NCBI GenBank assembly: GCA_019114745.1
Contig: DXEY01000107.1
Span: forward strand, 1 to 14,342
Direction: 5' to 3'
Origin: Candidatus Mediterraneibacter colneyensis
Lineage (GTDB): Bacteria > Bacillota > Clostridia > Lachnospirales > Lachnospiraceae
DNA: 14,342 nucleotides
Made by a program: the position numbers and the translations under genes. Below, in pieces: positions 13,552 to 14,342 of the stretch. Positions within the stretch are counted from its first letter, which is position 1. Each line of letters begins with the position of its first letter. Below the pieces are notes generated by a model. It searched no databases, was not told where the DNA came from, and was given only the letters and a program-made list of their open reading frames with translations.

Positions 13552-13645
13552 TAACAATCACCGGAAGTGCCAAAAGGCACATTCCGGGATTGTTAAGCGG
13601 TCACCAAGGTCTCGGGTAAGCCCGGACTTTGGCTCGTCGCAGCCA
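13552..13645. other. Unexplained structured stretch of three adjacent hairpins (possible small RNA or palindromic element)
   Basis: Hairpin 1 (13552-13595) has TAACAATC/GATTGTTA, CCGGAA/TTCCGG and GTGCC/GGCAC closing an AAAA loop, 19 pairs with two single-A bulges. Hairpin 2 (13604-13632) has CCAAGGTC/GACTTTGG and CGGG/CCCG around TAAG. Hairpin 3 (13630-13645) has TGGCT/AGCCA and overlaps hairpin 2 by three bases. No open frame fits. It lies between the lipoprotein terminator and the ytrA promoter. The minus-strand reading is favoured for any RNA, but no own promoter is obvious. Confidence 0.5.
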
Positions 13646-13646
13646 C

Positions 13647-13676
13647 AAAAAGAGGACACCCATAAGGGCGTCCTCT
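13647..13676 (-). terminator. Intrinsic terminator of the lipoprotein gene
   Basis: On the minus strand AGAGGAC (13676-13670), one mismatch and three more pairs enclose the loop TTAT and are followed by TTTTTG. It stands about 18 bases after the lipoprotein stop codon. Confidence 0.85.
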
Positions 13677-13693
13677 GCTGAGAAAATCATACA

Positions 13694-14254
13694 TTATTCA
13701 GTTGCTGTATCTGCTGCACTGTCATCAGACGGGGCAAATTCTCTCGAAATCAACTCTGTGCCGTCGCTTCCGAGATAGCGGACAACTACGACCGGATTTT
13801 CAACATCGATCGCTGCCGGAAGTATCCCGGCAACAGATTCAAATGTAGATGCCTGTGAGTCGAGTGAAGACTCAAGCTGGGAAACATCTGCGGCTATGGC
13901 AGTGGAAAGCTCCGGATCGTCGAACGTAAAGTTGTATACGAGTTTGTTATCTTCGCCTGTGATCGTCATTGACATCCCCGTTCCCTCCAGGCTGGAGATC
14001 TGCTGCTGGAGAGATTCCTGCATCATATCGGAATCGATAAATTCCTGGATAGATGCATATTTACCGGTAACCGCCTCATCAGCGGAATCATCAGCGGCAG
14101 CATCTTCTTCAGCGGCTGCGTCATCGGCAGTGTCCTCTGCCTGAGTTGTGTCATCGGAAGCGGCATTGTCAGATGATCCGCCGCAGGCGGTGATCAGAAG
14201 CGCTGCTGTTGCAGCACATACGAGCAGTAACATTTTACGGATACGATTTTTCAT
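13694..14254 (-). CDS. Secreted lipoprotein, DUF4854-like
   Basis: A 186-residue protein. The lipoprotein signal is MKNRIRKM, a hydrophobic core, then the lipobox ITAC with Cys24 as lipidated residue. Residues about 28-62 are a low-complexity D/A/E/S linker. A compact domain of about 115 residues follows, starting KYASIQEFIDSDMMQESLQQ, with GTGMSMTITGEDNKLVYNFT in the middle and VVVVRYLGSDGTELISREF near the end; this resembles the DUF4854 family as I remember it. The tail is again acidic. The function is unknown. AGGAGG stands 7-8 bases before ATG, and a terminator follows, so it is a single-gene unit. The region upstream to the window end (14255-14342) holds its promoter. Confidence 0.8.
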   Translation of the reverse strand: MKNRIRKMLLLVCAATAALLITACGGSSDNAASDDTTQAEDTADDAAAEEDAAADDSADEAVTGKYASIQEFIDSDMMQESLQQQISSLEGTGMSMTITGEDNKLVYNFTFDDPELSTAIAADVSQLESSLDSQASTFESVAGILPAAIDVENPVVVVRYLGSDGTELISREFAPSDDSAADTATE

Positions 14255-14298
14255 AGCTTTTTCCTCCTAAAGTGATAAAGTGTATCTTACATGGTATT

Positions 14299-14339
14299 AT
14301 TACACATCAAAGAGACGCTTGCAAGCAGATTTGTGTAAA
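14299..14339. promoter_or_regulatory. Candidate promoter and palindromes upstream of the lipoprotein gene
   Basis: On the minus strand TTGCAA (within 14325-14318) and TAATAA about 16 bases downstream form a modest promoter. The -35 lies in the perfect palindrome GCTTGCAAGC (14317-14326), which is flanked by TTACACA (14300-14306) and TGTGTAA (14332-14338) in inverted orientation. Regulation by a dimeric protein is possible. Confidence 0.35.
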
Positions 14340-14342
14340 GAA

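Noticed and set aside
13552..13645. CRISPR repeats, tRNA or T-box for the structured stretch
   Set aside because: The hairpins differ from one another, no regular spacing of identical repeats exists, and there is no tRNA cloverleaf or T-box core.

Overview
The window comes from a low-to-mid GC Gram-positive anaerobe, most likely a gut Clostridia/Lachnospiraceae-type Firmicute. This is inferred from the strong AGGAGG-type ribosome sites, a SpoVB-like flippase, an NAD L-lactate dehydrogenase, a PQTG sortase-anchored surface protein, a YtrA-type GntR/ABC cassette and a D/E/A-rich lipoprotein. No species can be named from the sequence alone.

Layout. 1-352 (-) is the GC-rich 5' end of a SpoVB/MATE-like flippase gene. 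522-1466 (+) is ldh, ending at a bidirectional terminator that faces a convergent DtxR-family repressor gene (1500-1859, -). From the divergent promoter region (1887-2119) runs an iron block on the + strand: feoA, feoB, a small membrane protein that fuses a FeoB-associated Cys-rich segment to an HMA metallochaperone domain, and a Fur-like regulator with an atypical C-terminal half (2120-5283). A second promoter at 5339-5368 starts a three-gene unit: a 26-residue membrane peptide (5421-5501), a membrane-anchored DUF6110-like protein (5545-5868) and an unusual P1B-type ATPase (5875-7962). A clear terminator closes it at 7998-8025. Next comes a 1103-residue sortase-anchored surface protein (8158-11469). 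On the minus strand follow a ytrA-like GntR repressor, an ABC ATPase and an ABC-2 permease (13395-11512). An unexplained structured stretch lies at 13552-13645, and a lipoprotein gene occupies 13694-14254 (-).

The most interesting part is 1500-7962. The ATPase has the ion-channel motif FSCALK in place of CPC, has no CxxC metal-binding motif, carries an N-terminal His/Arg motif, and is preceded by a small glycine-rich membrane protein. As I recall the family literature, this resembles the FezA/FezB (P1B-6 ATPase) iron-storage 'ferrosome' loci described in Desulfovibrio, Shewanella and Clostridioides difficile. The fez-like promoter, the feoA promoter and the feoA-feoB gap share one operator-like motif, GTTAG-N2-T-N2-ACTA. 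Its TTAG-N6-CTA(A/T) spacing matches a DtxR/IdeR box, and the divergently encoded repressor carries the DtxR-type CRxEH metal site. My model is that this DtxR-type protein senses Fe(II) and controls both Fe(II) uptake (Feo) and Fe(II) compartment storage or export (Fez-like). The model is inference and rests on motif reading only.
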